NCBI GenBank assembly: GCA_903866255.1
Contig: CAIPMW010000030.1
Span: forward strand, 1-52,354
Length of the DNA: 52,354 nucleotides
Source: an uncultured Chlorobiaceae bacterium
GTDB taxonomy: Bacteria > Bacteroidota > Chlorobiia > Chlorobiales > Chlorobiaceae
Reading direction: 5' to 3'
Under the pieces are notes generated by a model. It was not told where the DNA came from. It searched no databases and saw only the letters and a list, made by a program, of their open reading frames with translations. The position numbers were made by a program, and so were the translations under genes. How positions within the stretch are numbered: the first letter of the stretch is position 1; each line of letters opens with the position of its first letter. This document shows, piece after piece, positions 36,321-45,341 of the stretch.

Positions 36321-37154
36321 TCATTCGTCGCTTTTTGAGGAATTTTGTTCCTCTTCGATGATTTGCGTGTTGATCAGTGTTTCTCCCAAAAGAGAGACTC
36401 TGGCATAAGTCTCCTCCATGGTGCTGATAAAATTGTTTGTCGATCGCCAGTATGAAATTGAGCCAAGTCGTTTGACCATTGCCGCATTAACGGCAGGTGA
36501 TGTGTGGCTAAACGATGGTTCGGGCAGTGGTGTATAGCCCCAGAAGGCACCATGTTGTGAAGGGAGTGGTTCCGGTATTGCCAGCTCCTCCTCATCTGAT
36601 GATTGCCGCTTGTAGCCAATTTTCTGGAGAAACTTCTTCTTCTCAACTCCGCGCAAGGTGAAGAGGAGAAAAGGATCCTGGTCAAAGGACTCTGCCATGA
36701 GGTAAAAGACTGCGGCAATGTGTTTACAGGGGTTTGAGTAGTCCGGGCACGAACAGGTGGTTGTCAGATCGTAGTATTTAACAGGAAAGAGAGAGATCCC
36801 GGCATCTTTCAGGATCCGTCCAAGGTTTTCAGGCATCTCTCCACTGAGGAGCTGCGCGATGTATATTGGCTTCGCAGTAAGCTTGTGTGCCAACAGCTCT
36901 TTTTGATCTTTTGTGTATGGGGTCAGCGTGATGGAGACTTTGTAGGGACGGACTCTTGAACCCTGAACTTTTGCCGCGACACCTTTTTTTGCGGTGATGA
37001 CAAGGTCGGTTACCTGCCCTTTCCGGGCATAAGATTTTCCGCGAGTAATCTTCTCGCTGATATCAAAGCTTTCAAGTGTGGTAATCCACTGTTTTCCCCA
37101 CCATGTCTGGCCGAACGCTCCGCGTTTGTTCTGGGCCTTTATGCCGCCGGTCAC
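36321..37154 (-). CDS. SWIM zinc-finger protein
   Basis: 277 aa. The SWIM motif is CSCPDYSNPCKHIAAVFY (CxCxnCxH), near residues 132-150; the N-terminal half has WWGKQWITTLESF and KITRGKSYARKGQVTDLVI, as in SWIM proteins that partner SNF2-type helicases. The role is presumably nucleic-acid or protein binding in that partnership. The neighbouring helicase gene upstream is a collapsed remnant, so this protein may have lost its partner. Confidence 0.9.
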   Translation of the reverse strand: MTGGIKAQNKRGAFGQTWWGKQWITTLESFDISEKITRGKSYARKGQVTDLVITAKKGVAAKVQGSRVRPYKVSITLTPYTKDQKELLAHKLTAKPIYIAQLLSGEMPENLGRILKDAGISLFPVKYYDLTTTCSCPDYSNPCKHIAAVFYLMAESFDQDPFLLFTLRGVEKKKFLQKIGYKRQSSDEEELAIPEPLPSQHGAFWGYTPLPEPSFSHTSPAVNAAMVKRLGSISYWRSTNNFISTMEETYARVSLLGETLINTQIIEEEQNSSKSDE

Positions 37155-37205
37155 CGCTCTGGGGGTGGATAATGTTGGTCGTTTATCAATAGTATGCCAT
37201 AGTGG

Positions 37206-37889
37206 TTACTCTCCCGTTGCCTCCTGACTGAGCATAATCAGGTTTCGCAAATCATTGTTCGACAGTTCAGTCAGCCACTGCTCTCCTGTTCCGAGAACCT
37301 GGCCTGCCACCGTTGTCTTTTTCTCAATCATCTCGTCAATGCGCTCTTCGAGAGTGCCTGTTGTAATAAATTTGTTTTTATGCTGTCCGATACGAAACGC
37401 ACGATCGGTCGCCTGGTTCTCTACTGCCGGGTTCCACCACCGGTCGAAGTGAACGACGTGGTTGTTTGGTTTCAGGGTTTTTGATGTTCTGCGCTTCATC
37501 CAGAATAACCCCTGCCCAAGGTACCTTTGACAGAAATTCAAGATCGCGCTGCCCAAGATAATGCTACTTCCGAGAATGTTGCCTTTTGCAGAGAGAAGGG
37601 AGAGCTCAAACAGCGATGTGGAGTTAAATCGAAGCGCGGTAATCGGAAAGGCTCTGAGGCTCTCTTCCCCCTCAATATCGGGCATGGAACCGATGAGCGG
37701 AGATGATGGAAGCGGTTTTTCGCCATGGCAGGGCAGCCAGACGCAAAACTCTTTTGTGGTATTGCTTCGCGGGGAGATCATGCCGATACCATTCATTGCT
37801 TGTCGCAACTCTTTCAGCATACCTATCTTTTTTCCCTCACTCCAGAGAACGGGGTTGCCATCAAGAATGGAGATGTGCAGTGCAATCAT
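37206..37889 (-). pseudogene. collapsed SNF2-family helicase
   Basis: A 227-codon open frame that joins pieces of a protein normally near 1000 aa. It begins with an intact-looking N-terminus (MIALHISILDGNPVLWSEGK). In a shifted frame around 37470-37560 the DNA encodes DLEFLSKVPWAGVILDEAQN and IKNPET, the helicase DEAQ region. Back in the first frame it jumps to HFDRWWNPAVENQATDRAFR and IGQ (motifs V-VI) and the usual C-terminus. Walker A and most of the motor are missing. Large deletions and at least one frameshift are needed to explain this. Confidence 0.85.
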
Positions 37890-38043
37890 TGGCTATTCTC
37901 TTCGGGCAATTTGCTCATTTTCATCAGGCCAGCTTTTCAGCCTCGTTGAAATACAAGAAAGATTGCCGAAATAAGCAATCGAATGTAATTGGTAAAAAAA
38001 TAATCAAGGGAAGCTTGCTTAACTGAAAGGCGGTATCGGTGCG

Positions 38044-38080
38044 GCCCGAAACAGCCGTAACACTGATGGCTGTTTCGGGC
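38044..38080. other. perfect 13-bp hairpin in a gene-free stretch
   Basis: Arms GCCCGAAACAGCC (38044-38056) and GGCTGTTTCGGGC (38068-38080) with an 11-nt loop. It lies 13 bp past the stop of the transporter gene on the minus strand, so it may end that transcript, but no T-run follows on either strand. The rest of 37890-38093 shows nothing else. Confidence 0.6.
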
Positions 38081-38093
38081 AGGATGGGCAAGG

Positions 38094-38639
38094 CTACACG
38101 CCCAGTGATTTGAACAGGAGCGGAAGGGCACAGAGGCCGATGGCAACATTTGTGGCGCCGCAGATTTTTGTGATGATGGCGTTCTGCTTGTACCAGGTAA
38201 ACGGCAGCAGAATGGTCAGCAGGTTGATGAGCAGCAGCACGGTGGCCAACGGCCAGATTTTACCAAGAAGGATAGCCTTGTAGCTGAAAACAGCCGTGAT
38301 AAAAAAAATACCGAGAAACATGTGGGCATAAATCTTTTTGTCACCGGGGTTGTAGAAATGCATGGCAACAACAACCCAGAAAAGCCCGTATGTGGCAAAG
38401 ATGGTCCCGAGGTAAATCCTTATGTCAGCAGGCAACCCCATGTCGAACAGATACATGCAAAGAGCCGTGAAAAGCTGCGCAACACCGCCGAACCAGAGGG
38501 CGATATGGGCAAGGTTGCGTCCCAGTTTTGCATGATCTGTCTCCTTGTCAAGTCCGAATCCCAACTGTTCAAGTCCAAACACCCAGACGGTGATGATCAG
38601 CCCGAACAACCCGATAGCTTCCGGATTAACAACATTCAT
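38094..38639 (-). CDS. GPR1/FUN34/YaaH-family transporter
   Basis: 181 aa with six predicted membrane segments. It starts with the family motif region NPEAIGLFGLIITVWVF (compare NPAPLGL), followed by WFGGVAQLFTALCMY and FATYGLFWVVVAMHFY. Family members take up acetate or succinate. In an anaerobic phototroph it would allow photo-assimilation of acetate; that use is inference. It is divergent from the MFS gene with a 210-bp spacer that holds no feature I can name. Confidence 0.85.
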   Translation of the reverse strand: MNVVNPEAIGLFGLIITVWVFGLEQLGFGLDKETDHAKLGRNLAHIALWFGGVAQLFTALCMYLFDMGLPADIRIYLGTIFATYGLFWVVVAMHFYNPGDKKIYAHMFLGIFFITAVFSYKAILLGKIWPLATVLLLINLLTILLPFTWYKQNAIITKICGATNVAIGLCALPLLFKSLGV

Positions 38640-38850
38640 TAGAATAACTCCTTTTTTAGTGGTGATAAAAGTTTACACAACGGCCGTCATTAAATTATTA
38701 TGGCCGCGTAAATGTACGGCTATTTTTATTGAAAAGGGGAAAAATATTGCAGTTCGTACCTGCTGCCCACTGAAAATCAGCAAGAGATTTCGCATTCTTT
38801 TGATACCTTTGAACGCGGAAGAATGAGATAACCGAAGACGTTTTGATGTG

Positions 38851-40158
38851 ATGCCCTTATCTGCTGAAACTACCCCTCCAACCAATCAGGATGCGTCGAA
38901 GCCTCAAGGGCACCGTGGCTTTTCCGGCAAATTGCTTTCCGCATTTCCTGCCTTTGAAAGCGATAATTTCCGGCGTTATTTTCCCGGCCAGGTCATCTCC
39001 ATGATTGGCACCTGGATGCAGATGGTGGCGCAGGGGTGGCTGGTCCTTGAAATTACCGGTTCTGCCTTTGATGTAGGGCTCGCAGCGGCAGCCTCGACGC
39101 TTCCTCCTCTCTTCCTCTCCCTGTTTGGAGGCGTTATTGTGGACCGTTACCCAAGGCGGACGATTCTGCTCTGGACGCAGTCGGCGGCGATGCTGCTTGC
39201 TTTTGTGCTGGGTCTGTTTGCCGTCACTGGCACCGTGACGCTATGGATTATTCTTGTGCTCTCTTTTCTTCTTGGCTGTGTGAATGCCCTCAATGTTCCT
39301 GCGTTGCAGGCTTTTCTCAGCGAAATAGTCAAGCGGGAGCATCTCGCTTCAGCGATTGCCATGAACTCTGCTATCTATAATGTGTCACGGGTGATCGGTC
39401 CCGCTCTTGCCGGAATGCTTATTGCCTCCACCGGTACCGGCGCGGCATTTCTTGTCAATGGATTCAGCTTTTTGGCTGTGCTGATTTCATTGGTCTCCAT
39501 GAAGGGGATGGAAAAAAAACCTGTCAACAACATCAGCCGTAATCCTCTGCTGGAAATCAGGGATGGTTTGAGCTATGCCTGGAAGCATCCTGTTATCAGG
39601 ACATCAATTTTCTCTATCGCCATTATCTCAATTTTTGCATGGTCTTATGTCACCATGCTTCCGGTCATTGCCAAAAAAACGTTTGGCATGGGCGCTTCAG
39701 GGATGGGCTACCTCTATGGTATTTCGGGCGTTGGCTCGGTTGTGGGCACGGTGCTGGTCTCCATCTACTCAAGAAAAGTTGATCGTCTGGTCTTTATAGC
39801 AGGGGGATCCATTCTGTTTGCTTTAGCTCTTATCGGCTTTACGTTTACCACTCGATTACCGGTGGCGCTTCTGTTTCTTTTTTTTGGAGGTTTCGGGCTG
39901 GTCGCGGCAGTATCAACCCTCAGCGCCACTATTCAGGGCGCGGTCGATGACCGTTTCCGGGGCAGGGTGATGAGCCTTTATATGATGATTTTTATGGGCT
40001 TCATGCCAATAGGAAATCTTGAAATAGGCTATCTCTCGGAACATTTCGGCACAGGGATTGCCATTCGTTTTGGATGTCTGGTGACAATGGTGGCGGCAAT
40101 AGCTCTCGCCATGTACAGCAGAGGAACCCAAAAAACATTTTTTGAACAAGTTTCGTAA
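38851..40158 (+). CDS. MFS transporter, EntS-like
   Basis: 435 aa from ATG 38851 (a GTG lies one codon earlier). About 12 hydrophobic segments follow an N-terminal polar region. Segments such as RRYFPGQVISMIGTWMQMVA, GGVIVDRYPRRTILLWTQ (MFS loop 2-3), and DRFRGRVMSLYMMIFMG are typical of the MFS_3/EntS-type exporters. The substrate is unknown. Confidence 0.93.
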   Translation: MPLSAETTPPTNQDASKPQGHRGFSGKLLSAFPAFESDNFRRYFPGQVISMIGTWMQMVAQGWLVLEITGSAFDVGLAAAASTLPPLFLSLFGGVIVDRYPRRTILLWTQSAAMLLAFVLGLFAVTGTVTLWIILVLSFLLGCVNALNVPALQAFLSEIVKREHLASAIAMNSAIYNVSRVIGPALAGMLIASTGTGAAFLVNGFSFLAVLISLVSMKGMEKKPVNNISRNPLLEIRDGLSYAWKHPVIRTSIFSIAIISIFAWSYVTMLPVIAKKTFGMGASGMGYLYGISGVGSVVGTVLVSIYSRKVDRLVFIAGGSILFALALIGFTFTTRLPVALLFLFFGGFGLVAAVSTLSATIQGAVDDRFRGRVMSLYMMIFMGFMPIGNLEIGYLSEHFGTGIAIRFGCLVTMVAAIALAMYSRGTQKTFFEQVS

Positions 40159-40197
40159 TAGCTCGGCATATTTTCTTGACTAATAAAACCCACCAAT

Positions 40198-40963
40198 ATG
40201 GCGGAAGATATTTTTTTCAGAAGAGCAATTTGCTCCTATCACGGACAGTGAGCTTTATGAACTTGAGGAATTTCTCCTCTCGGAGGCGGTTCCTGATGGC
40301 ACGATGCCTCTTGATATGCTTGACGGTTTTCTCACTGCACTGCATATTGGGCCAGTAACCACGCTCCCCAGTATATGGGAGCCTTTTTTCTGGGACAGAA
40401 CCGGCAGAGGTAACGTGCCGAAGTTCAAGAGTCCAGAAGAGAGTGAGCGCATTATGGTTCTGCTGACGAAGATGATGATCAGTGTGATCGTTCGGATATT
40501 CGGAGAGTCGGACGATGCCAGGCTTCTGCCCGATACGGCTGAATGTGAAAGTGAGGAGGTGAAAGACGGCTTGATCAAATTATGGGCAACAGGCTTTATG
40601 ATGGGTGTGAACTTTAACAGTTCAGACTGGGCACCCATTTTTTTAAATCTCTATGGGTCATATTCCCCGCTGCTTGCGGCGGGGTTCTTTATTAACAATG
40701 TATTCATGATGTTGTCGACGATTGATCTGCTCTGTGACCAACCAGATGATCCGGTTCCTTTACCAACAGAGGCTTTCAGGGAATTTTGGACGATGGTGCC
40801 CGGATGTGTCGAAGGAATCAAGGAGTTCTGGATGCCTGATCGCCGACAAAAAAAGTCAAAAGTAAAGGGGATTGCTCTTGCCAGTGCAGCAGACCGGATT
40901 GGCCGTAATGATCCTTGCCTCTGCGGGAGCGGCAAGAAGTTCAAGAAATGTTGCGGGAAGTGA
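40198..40963 (+). CDS. UPF0149/YecA-family protein with SEC-C motif, apparent frameshift near start
   Basis: The main frame (from ATG 40304, 219 codons) has MPLDMLDGFLTALHIGPV and ends in the SEC-C zinc motif NDPCLCGSGKKFKKCC. Homology continues upstream of that ATG in the same frame (SEEQFAPITDSELYELEEFL) back to 40202, with no start codon. ATG 40198 (MAEDI) is in a different frame, and joining the two needs a shift in the T7 run at 40211-40217. It could be a mutation, a sequencing slip, or translation from 40304. SEC-C proteins bind ribosomes or SecB-like partners; the role here is unknown. Confidence 0.75.
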
Positions 40964-40994
40964 AGGCTCCAGATACCACCAATTACCGGCCGAT

Positions 40995-41147
40995 TTACCT
41001 GAAGCAAATTGTCAAAACAGCAAGCGTGGACATTGCACCTGTTGGAATACCATCCTCTCTTGACTGAGAGATATAAGAGAAGTCACCCTGCATCCTGAGC
41101 ACCATATCGTTTGTGACACTGAAAATAACACCAGGGCTAAGTAAAGA
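40995..41147 (-). pseudogene. possible C-terminal remnant of a beta-barrel outer membrane protein
   Basis: A 50-codon stretch with no start, bounded upstream by a stop at 41148. It reads SLLSPGVIFSVTNDMVLRM and QGDFSYISQSREDGIPTGAM, alternating strands like the end of a porin-type barrel. The resemblance is by eye and weak. It covers part of the 400-bp stretch 40964-41362, which otherwise holds only a promoter-like site. Confidence 0.25.
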
Positions 41148-41181
41148 TCAATGGTGTCTCCCCTTTTAGCCAGACCGTCTT

Positions 41182-41210
41182 TTGTCTTTTGCATGTTATG
41201 GTCATATAAT
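41182..41210 (+). promoter_or_regulatory. sigma-70-type promoter upstream of the M23 peptidase gene
   Basis: TTGTCT (41182-41187), a 17-bp spacer, and a perfect TATAAT (41205-41210), reading toward the M23 gene at 41363. The leader would be about 145 nt. The match is from sequence alone. Confidence 0.4.
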
Positions 41211-41362
41211 GCCTTTTACCGGACAAACGGGACTGTTATAAAAACAATAAAAAACTGGGATGACACCCAATATTCATTGACTTATCACATAAAGTTTTTT
41301 TATATTTGCCAAATCTTTGCCAAGAGTAGCTTGGTCGTTCAGCCACACAATACGAATACTGC

Positions 41363-42148
41363 ATGATTTCGACACATCAGTTTATGATGCCGACCGAATA
41401 CCAGCGAAATGAATGTGTTTTTCACTTGAGTAATCTTGCGCTTGCGGGGGCGATCTTCGTTGTTGCCCTGTTTGCCTCCTTTATATTGAGCCCTTCCTCC
41501 CTCCTGGCATCAGACAAACAGCCAATCGCATCAAAAAAAACGACGACGAATCAGACAAAAATCGCAGAGGGGTATATTGCAAATGCGGAACAGATGATTG
41601 AGCAATTGATCATGCAGGTAGAGCCTCAGAGTGATAATACCTGGGAAAAAACCGGGCTGAACGACAATCCCAATCCAACATCTTTTGTTTCGAGTATTCC
41701 TAACATCAAGCCCGTCAATGGCTCGATTACCAGCCAATTCGGCTTGCGGACACACCCGATCTATAACCTCTCGCTTTTTCACCAGGGAATTGATATTTCA
41801 GCCTCTGAGGGAACAAATGTACAGACAACAGGAGACGGAATTGTTGCGTTTTCGGGGAGTGACAAGGGTTATGGGCAGATGATAGCAATCAACCACGGCT
41901 ATGGTTATAAAACCATCTACGCTCATCTCTCGAAACTGTTGGTACACCAGGGCCAAAAAGTGAGCCGGGGTGACATCATTGCGCTCTCTGGTAACACAGG
42001 AGTATCAACGGCTCCGCATCTGCATTACGAAGTCCAGAAGGATAATGCAAGAGTCAATCCGACAGTTTATTTCTTCAACGACACAAATCCTGATAAATTC
42101 ATATCAACGCACAACAGTTCACTGGAACAGAACGATAACCACTCATAA
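41363..42148 (+). CDS. M23-family metallopeptidase
   Basis: 261 aa. One N-terminal membrane segment (about 24-45, LALAGAIFVVALFASFIL) anchors or exports the protein, then a polar linker, then a LytM/M23 domain (about 115-240) with SITSQFGLRTHPIYNLSLFH, HQGIDISASEG, and the zinc-site HLHYEV. It cleaves peptidoglycan cross-bridges or acts as an activator of amidases. A DUF2795 gene follows. Confidence 0.94.
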   Translation: MISTHQFMMPTEYQRNECVFHLSNLALAGAIFVVALFASFILSPSSLLASDKQPIASKKTTTNQTKIAEGYIANAEQMIEQLIMQVEPQSDNTWEKTGLNDNPNPTSFVSSIPNIKPVNGSITSQFGLRTHPIYNLSLFHQGIDISASEGTNVQTTGDGIVAFSGSDKGYGQMIAINHGYGYKTIYAHLSKLLVHQGQKVSRGDIIALSGNTGVSTAPHLHYEVQKDNARVNPTVYFFNDTNPDKFISTHNSSLEQNDNHS

Positions 42149-42172
42149 CACGAACACATAAATCACTGTACT

Positions 42173-42400
42173 ATGTACTGGAATTTAGATCTTGCCCGTC
42201 ATATAGCTGATGCTCCATGGCCCGTAACAAAAGACGAATTAATTAATTATGCAAGCAGGACCGGAGCGCCGCAACAGGTTATTGACAACCTGCATGACCT
42301 TCCGGAAAGCGATGATATCTATGAAAGTCTTGATGAAATATGGCCTGACTACCCCACTGACGAAGAGTTTGGTTACGATGATGAAGAGCAATTAATGTAG
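42173..42400 (+). CDS. DUF2795 domain protein
   Basis: 75 aa acidic protein with the DUF2795 core WPVTKDELINYASRTGAPQQVIDNLHDLPE, followed by an Asp/Glu-rich tail (YESLDEIWPDYPTDEEFGYDDEE). The family is short and uncharacterised. It lies 24 bp after the M23 gene and 26 bp before the BamA-like gene, so the three may share a transcript. Confidence 0.9.
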   Translation: MYWNLDLARHIADAPWPVTKDELINYASRTGAPQQVIDNLHDLPESDDIYESLDEIWPDYPTDEEFGYDDEEQLM

Positions 42401-42426
42401 AACTCAGGATAAAAGGGGATTCATGT

Positions 42427-44628
42427 TTGGCAAAAGCTCTTATCCTTATAGCACTTATTGTCTTCTGTGCCTTCGCTGTACGTGGAGAGACAACCGGGGA
42501 GAGAAGAGAGCTGTCGGTGCAGCCTGCATACGTCAATAACATCCGTTTCACTGGCAATAAAGCGATCAGCACGGAGGAACTGCGCCTGATCATAGGCACA
42601 TCAAAAAGCAAATCCTTTCTTGGACTTGGTCTGTTCAGCGAGGTCCCGAGACCGTTCAGTCCTGAAGAATTTGCCAAAGACATCGTCCTTATCAAGAAGC
42701 TCTACAGCTATAAAGGCTATTTTGGAGCTGAGGTAACTCACTCGATTATCCGCCGCAATAACGGAACGAAGCTGGATCTGGAGATACTTGTCAGAGAAAA
42801 TGAGCCATCGCGAATTGACTCTCTCCACTATCGTGGACTTGAAAAGATTTCCGGCAAACTTCACGATGAGTATCTCCGACAAAAACGGCTGAATATCAAG
42901 GATATTTTTTCTGTTGAACGGCTTATTGAGGAGCGCGATCGCACCGTCTCATTTTTCAGGGAATACGGTTTTTCCTTTATTCATGAAGATAGTATACGCA
43001 TCAAGGTGGACACTGTCGGGACACACGCCGGAATTTTTTTCCAACTGAATTTGCCAGAACGACTACACTATGGACCAATCAACGCAGTAGTTCAAAATCC
43101 CGTCAAAGATGGGGGGGGGGCTGCCAAAAATACATTTACCCAGGAAAATATAACTGGCAAAATTCTTGGCAAACAGAGAGTATCGCCTGACCTTATCACG
43201 ACAGCAATAGCATTCCGCCCTGGTAACTTTACCCGCGAAAGTCTCGAACAGCGCACCCTGCAGAATTTCGGTGCAACCAATATCTTTTCGTCAATTTATA
43301 TCACCCACGATTCGACACGTGCTGGCGCTCTCTACACAACCATCAACCTTGAAACAGCACCCAAGCACCAGATAGAACCAAAAATACTGATTGATAACCG
43401 TTATGGACCCCCATTTTTTGGAACATCACTGGCTTATGAAAACAAGAACCTCTTCGGTGGAGGCGAAAAGCTCAGATTATCATCGGAATACGGCACCCAG
43501 GCCAGCTCCGACAACAGAGTTCTGGCAAATCTTGATCCCAGCCAATACACAAAGATCATTCCATACGAATTCAGCATAAAAAGCAGCCTTATTTTACCTG
43601 TTCGCAAGAAAACTGGCAGCTTCTATTCAACAACCGCAGAATATTCGGCCACCAGGCAACCGGTTCTGCTTTCAAGTAAAAACGGATTAATTCGCACCAC
43701 CTATAGCGCTCCCCTGAGTCCATCATCTCGCCTGAATTTTGATTTTTTTGAAATTGAATGGGTTACCAAAGACTCTCTCCGTGGATTCAAGCAGCTCTTT
43801 AAAACCGATCTGGCTAAAAATATCAGGATCAATCCTGCCAATCAATCTGCAGTCAATGCCGCAGTTGACAGCCTGATGAACACCCATTTCAACCAGGGAA
43901 TCCGATTTCGTTTCAACGCTGCCAATCGACAGAACCTTCTTCCCGAAAAAAGCAGTTGGAAACTTGACCTGCTCCTTGAAGAGGCAGGAAGTCTTGCATG
44001 GCTTATCGACACCTATATCGATACCAAAAAGTATGGAAGTTTTTCCGATGCAGACCCCCAGATATTCGGCACCACCTATTCACAGTATATAAAGTTTGAA
44101 ACCGGATTAGCGCTCACGAAATATGTTGCGCCAGAAAGCCAGCTTGCAGCAAAGGGGCGTATCGGCTGGATGATGCCTTATGGCAAGGCTGAGTCTACGC
44201 CAGAAGAACGTCGATTCTACGCCGGAGGCTCAAACAGCATGAGGGGTTGGCTGTTTAATACCCTCGGACCTGGAAACAGCACAAGTAAAGCAGCATCAAA
44301 TTTTGGCGCAGATGTCAAGCTCGAACTTAACCTTGAATACCGTGTGAAGTTTTTCAAACTGTTCAATCACTCCTCGGGGGTAACATTTTTTACGGATGTC
44401 GGAAACATCTGGGACCGAAACGGCCCCTACGCCCTCACACCCTCCTCTCTGGCAAGAGACTTCGCTCTGGACTCCGGGGTTGGGTTGCGCCTTGGTTCAC
44501 CCATAGGCCCGTTCCGTTTTGATTTTGCCTATAAAATCCACGACCCAACTGCAGCGCAACCATGGAGGATATCGAACATGAGCATAGGTAACTGTACCTT
44601 CCATTTTGGAATTGGCGAAGCTTTTTAA
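42427..44628 (+). CDS. Omp85/BamA-TamA-type outer membrane protein
   Basis: 733 aa. The signal peptide (MAKALILIALIVFCAFA) is read from a TTG at 42427, 7 nt after a good AGGGGA site; the nearby ATG 42423 is out of frame. POTRA-like repeats occupy about 35-300 (FTGNKAISTEELRLIIG, HYRGLEKISG), and the C-terminal barrel has the substrate-crown motif FYAGGSNSMRGW and ends in Phe. Such proteins insert or export outer-membrane proteins. A G10 run at codons 229-231 lies in the POTRA region and would truncate the barrel if its length changed. Confidence 0.9.
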   Translation: MAKALILIALIVFCAFAVRGETTGERRELSVQPAYVNNIRFTGNKAISTEELRLIIGTSKSKSFLGLGLFSEVPRPFSPEEFAKDIVLIKKLYSYKGYFGAEVTHSIIRRNNGTKLDLEILVRENEPSRIDSLHYRGLEKISGKLHDEYLRQKRLNIKDIFSVERLIEERDRTVSFFREYGFSFIHEDSIRIKVDTVGTHAGIFFQLNLPERLHYGPINAVVQNPVKDGGGAAKNTFTQENITGKILGKQRVSPDLITTAIAFRPGNFTRESLEQRTLQNFGATNIFSSIYITHDSTRAGALYTTINLETAPKHQIEPKILIDNRYGPPFFGTSLAYENKNLFGGGEKLRLSSEYGTQASSDNRVLANLDPSQYTKIIPYEFSIKSSLILPVRKKTGSFYSTTAEYSATRQPVLLSSKNGLIRTTYSAPLSPSSRLNFDFFEIEWVTKDSLRGFKQLFKTDLAKNIRINPANQSAVNAAVDSLMNTHFNQGIRFRFNAANRQNLLPEKSSWKLDLLLEEAGSLAWLIDTYIDTKKYGSFSDADPQIFGTTYSQYIKFETGLALTKYVAPESQLAAKGRIGWMMPYGKAESTPEERRFYAGGSNSMRGWLFNTLGPGNSTSKAASNFGADVKLELNLEYRVKFFKLFNHSSGVTFFTDVGNIWDRNGPYALTPSSLARDFALDSGVGLRLGSPIGPFRFDFAYKIHDPTAAQPWRISNMSIGNCTFHFGIGEAF
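43111..43120 (+). repeat. G10 mononucleotide tract in the Omp85-type gene
   Basis: Ten consecutive G, encoding Gly-Gly-Gly (residues 229-231) before AAKNTF. The current length keeps the frame open. Gain or loss of a single G would end the reading frame before the barrel. Confidence 0.9.
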
Positions 44629-44672
44629 TTATTTCCCCGACTTATTTTTTTCACGATCAAGGAGTAACCATC

Positions 44673-45341
44673 ATGCCAGTACCAACAACAACACTACTTG
44701 CACCATCCATTCTATCGGCCGACTTCTCCCGCCTTAAAGAGTCGATAGATATTGCCACAGCCGCAGGCGCTGAATGGATGCACTGCGACATCATGGACGG
44801 AAACTTTGTCCCCAATATCACCTTTGGTCCATTCATAGTTCAAACTATTGCCGCATGCACATCGATGATTATCGACACCCATCTGATGATTGCCGATCCC
44901 GACCGTTACATCGAGGATTTTGTCAAAGCAGGTTCACACCAGATAACGGTCCATCAAGAGGCCTGTCCACACCTGCACCGCACCATTCAGTTCATCAAGA
45001 GCCTTGGAGCAAAAGCAGGTGTTTCAATCAATCCTGGCACGCCAGTGTCAACGCTTGAATCTGTTCTGCCGGATCTCGATCTCGTGCTGCTGATGTCGGT
45101 TAATCCCGGCTTTGGTGGGCAGAAGTTTATCCCCTCTTCAGTTGGTAAGATTGCCAGGCTTCATACCATGCGCCTTAATGTCAATCCGGCGATGGTGATT
45201 GCTGTGGATGGCGGCATAACAGAGGAGAATGCCCAGGAGGTGGTATCGGCAGGAGCCGATGCACTGATTGCTGGCACCGCATTCTTCAAATCTGTTGACC
45301 CTGCACGCACTGCTGCAAAAATCAGAGCTATGACCAGGTAA
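44673..45341 (+). CDS. rpe: ribulose-phosphate 3-epimerase
   Basis: 222 aa TIM barrel. Landmarks are [52 protein letters not shown] and [14 protein letters not shown]. It interconverts ribulose-5-phosphate and xylulose-5-phosphate. AAGGAG lies before the start. The 3' end overlaps the convergent trpC by 14 bp. Confidence 0.98.
   Translation: MPVPTTTLLAPSILSADFSRLKESIDIATAAGAEWMHCDIMDGNFVPNITFGPFIVQTIAACTSMIIDTHLMIADPDRYIEDFVKAGSHQITVHQEACPHLHRTIQFIKSLGAKAGVSINPGTPVSTLESVLPDLDLVLLMSVNPGFGGQKFIPSSVGKIARLHTMRLNVNPAMVIAVDGGITEENAQEVVSAGADALIAGTAFFKSVDPARTAAKIRAMTR

Noticed and set aside
41012-41194. 60-aa minus-strand frame in the gap before the M23 gene
   Set aside because: Composition is odd (Cys and Ser rich) and another frame over the same DNA looks more protein-like.
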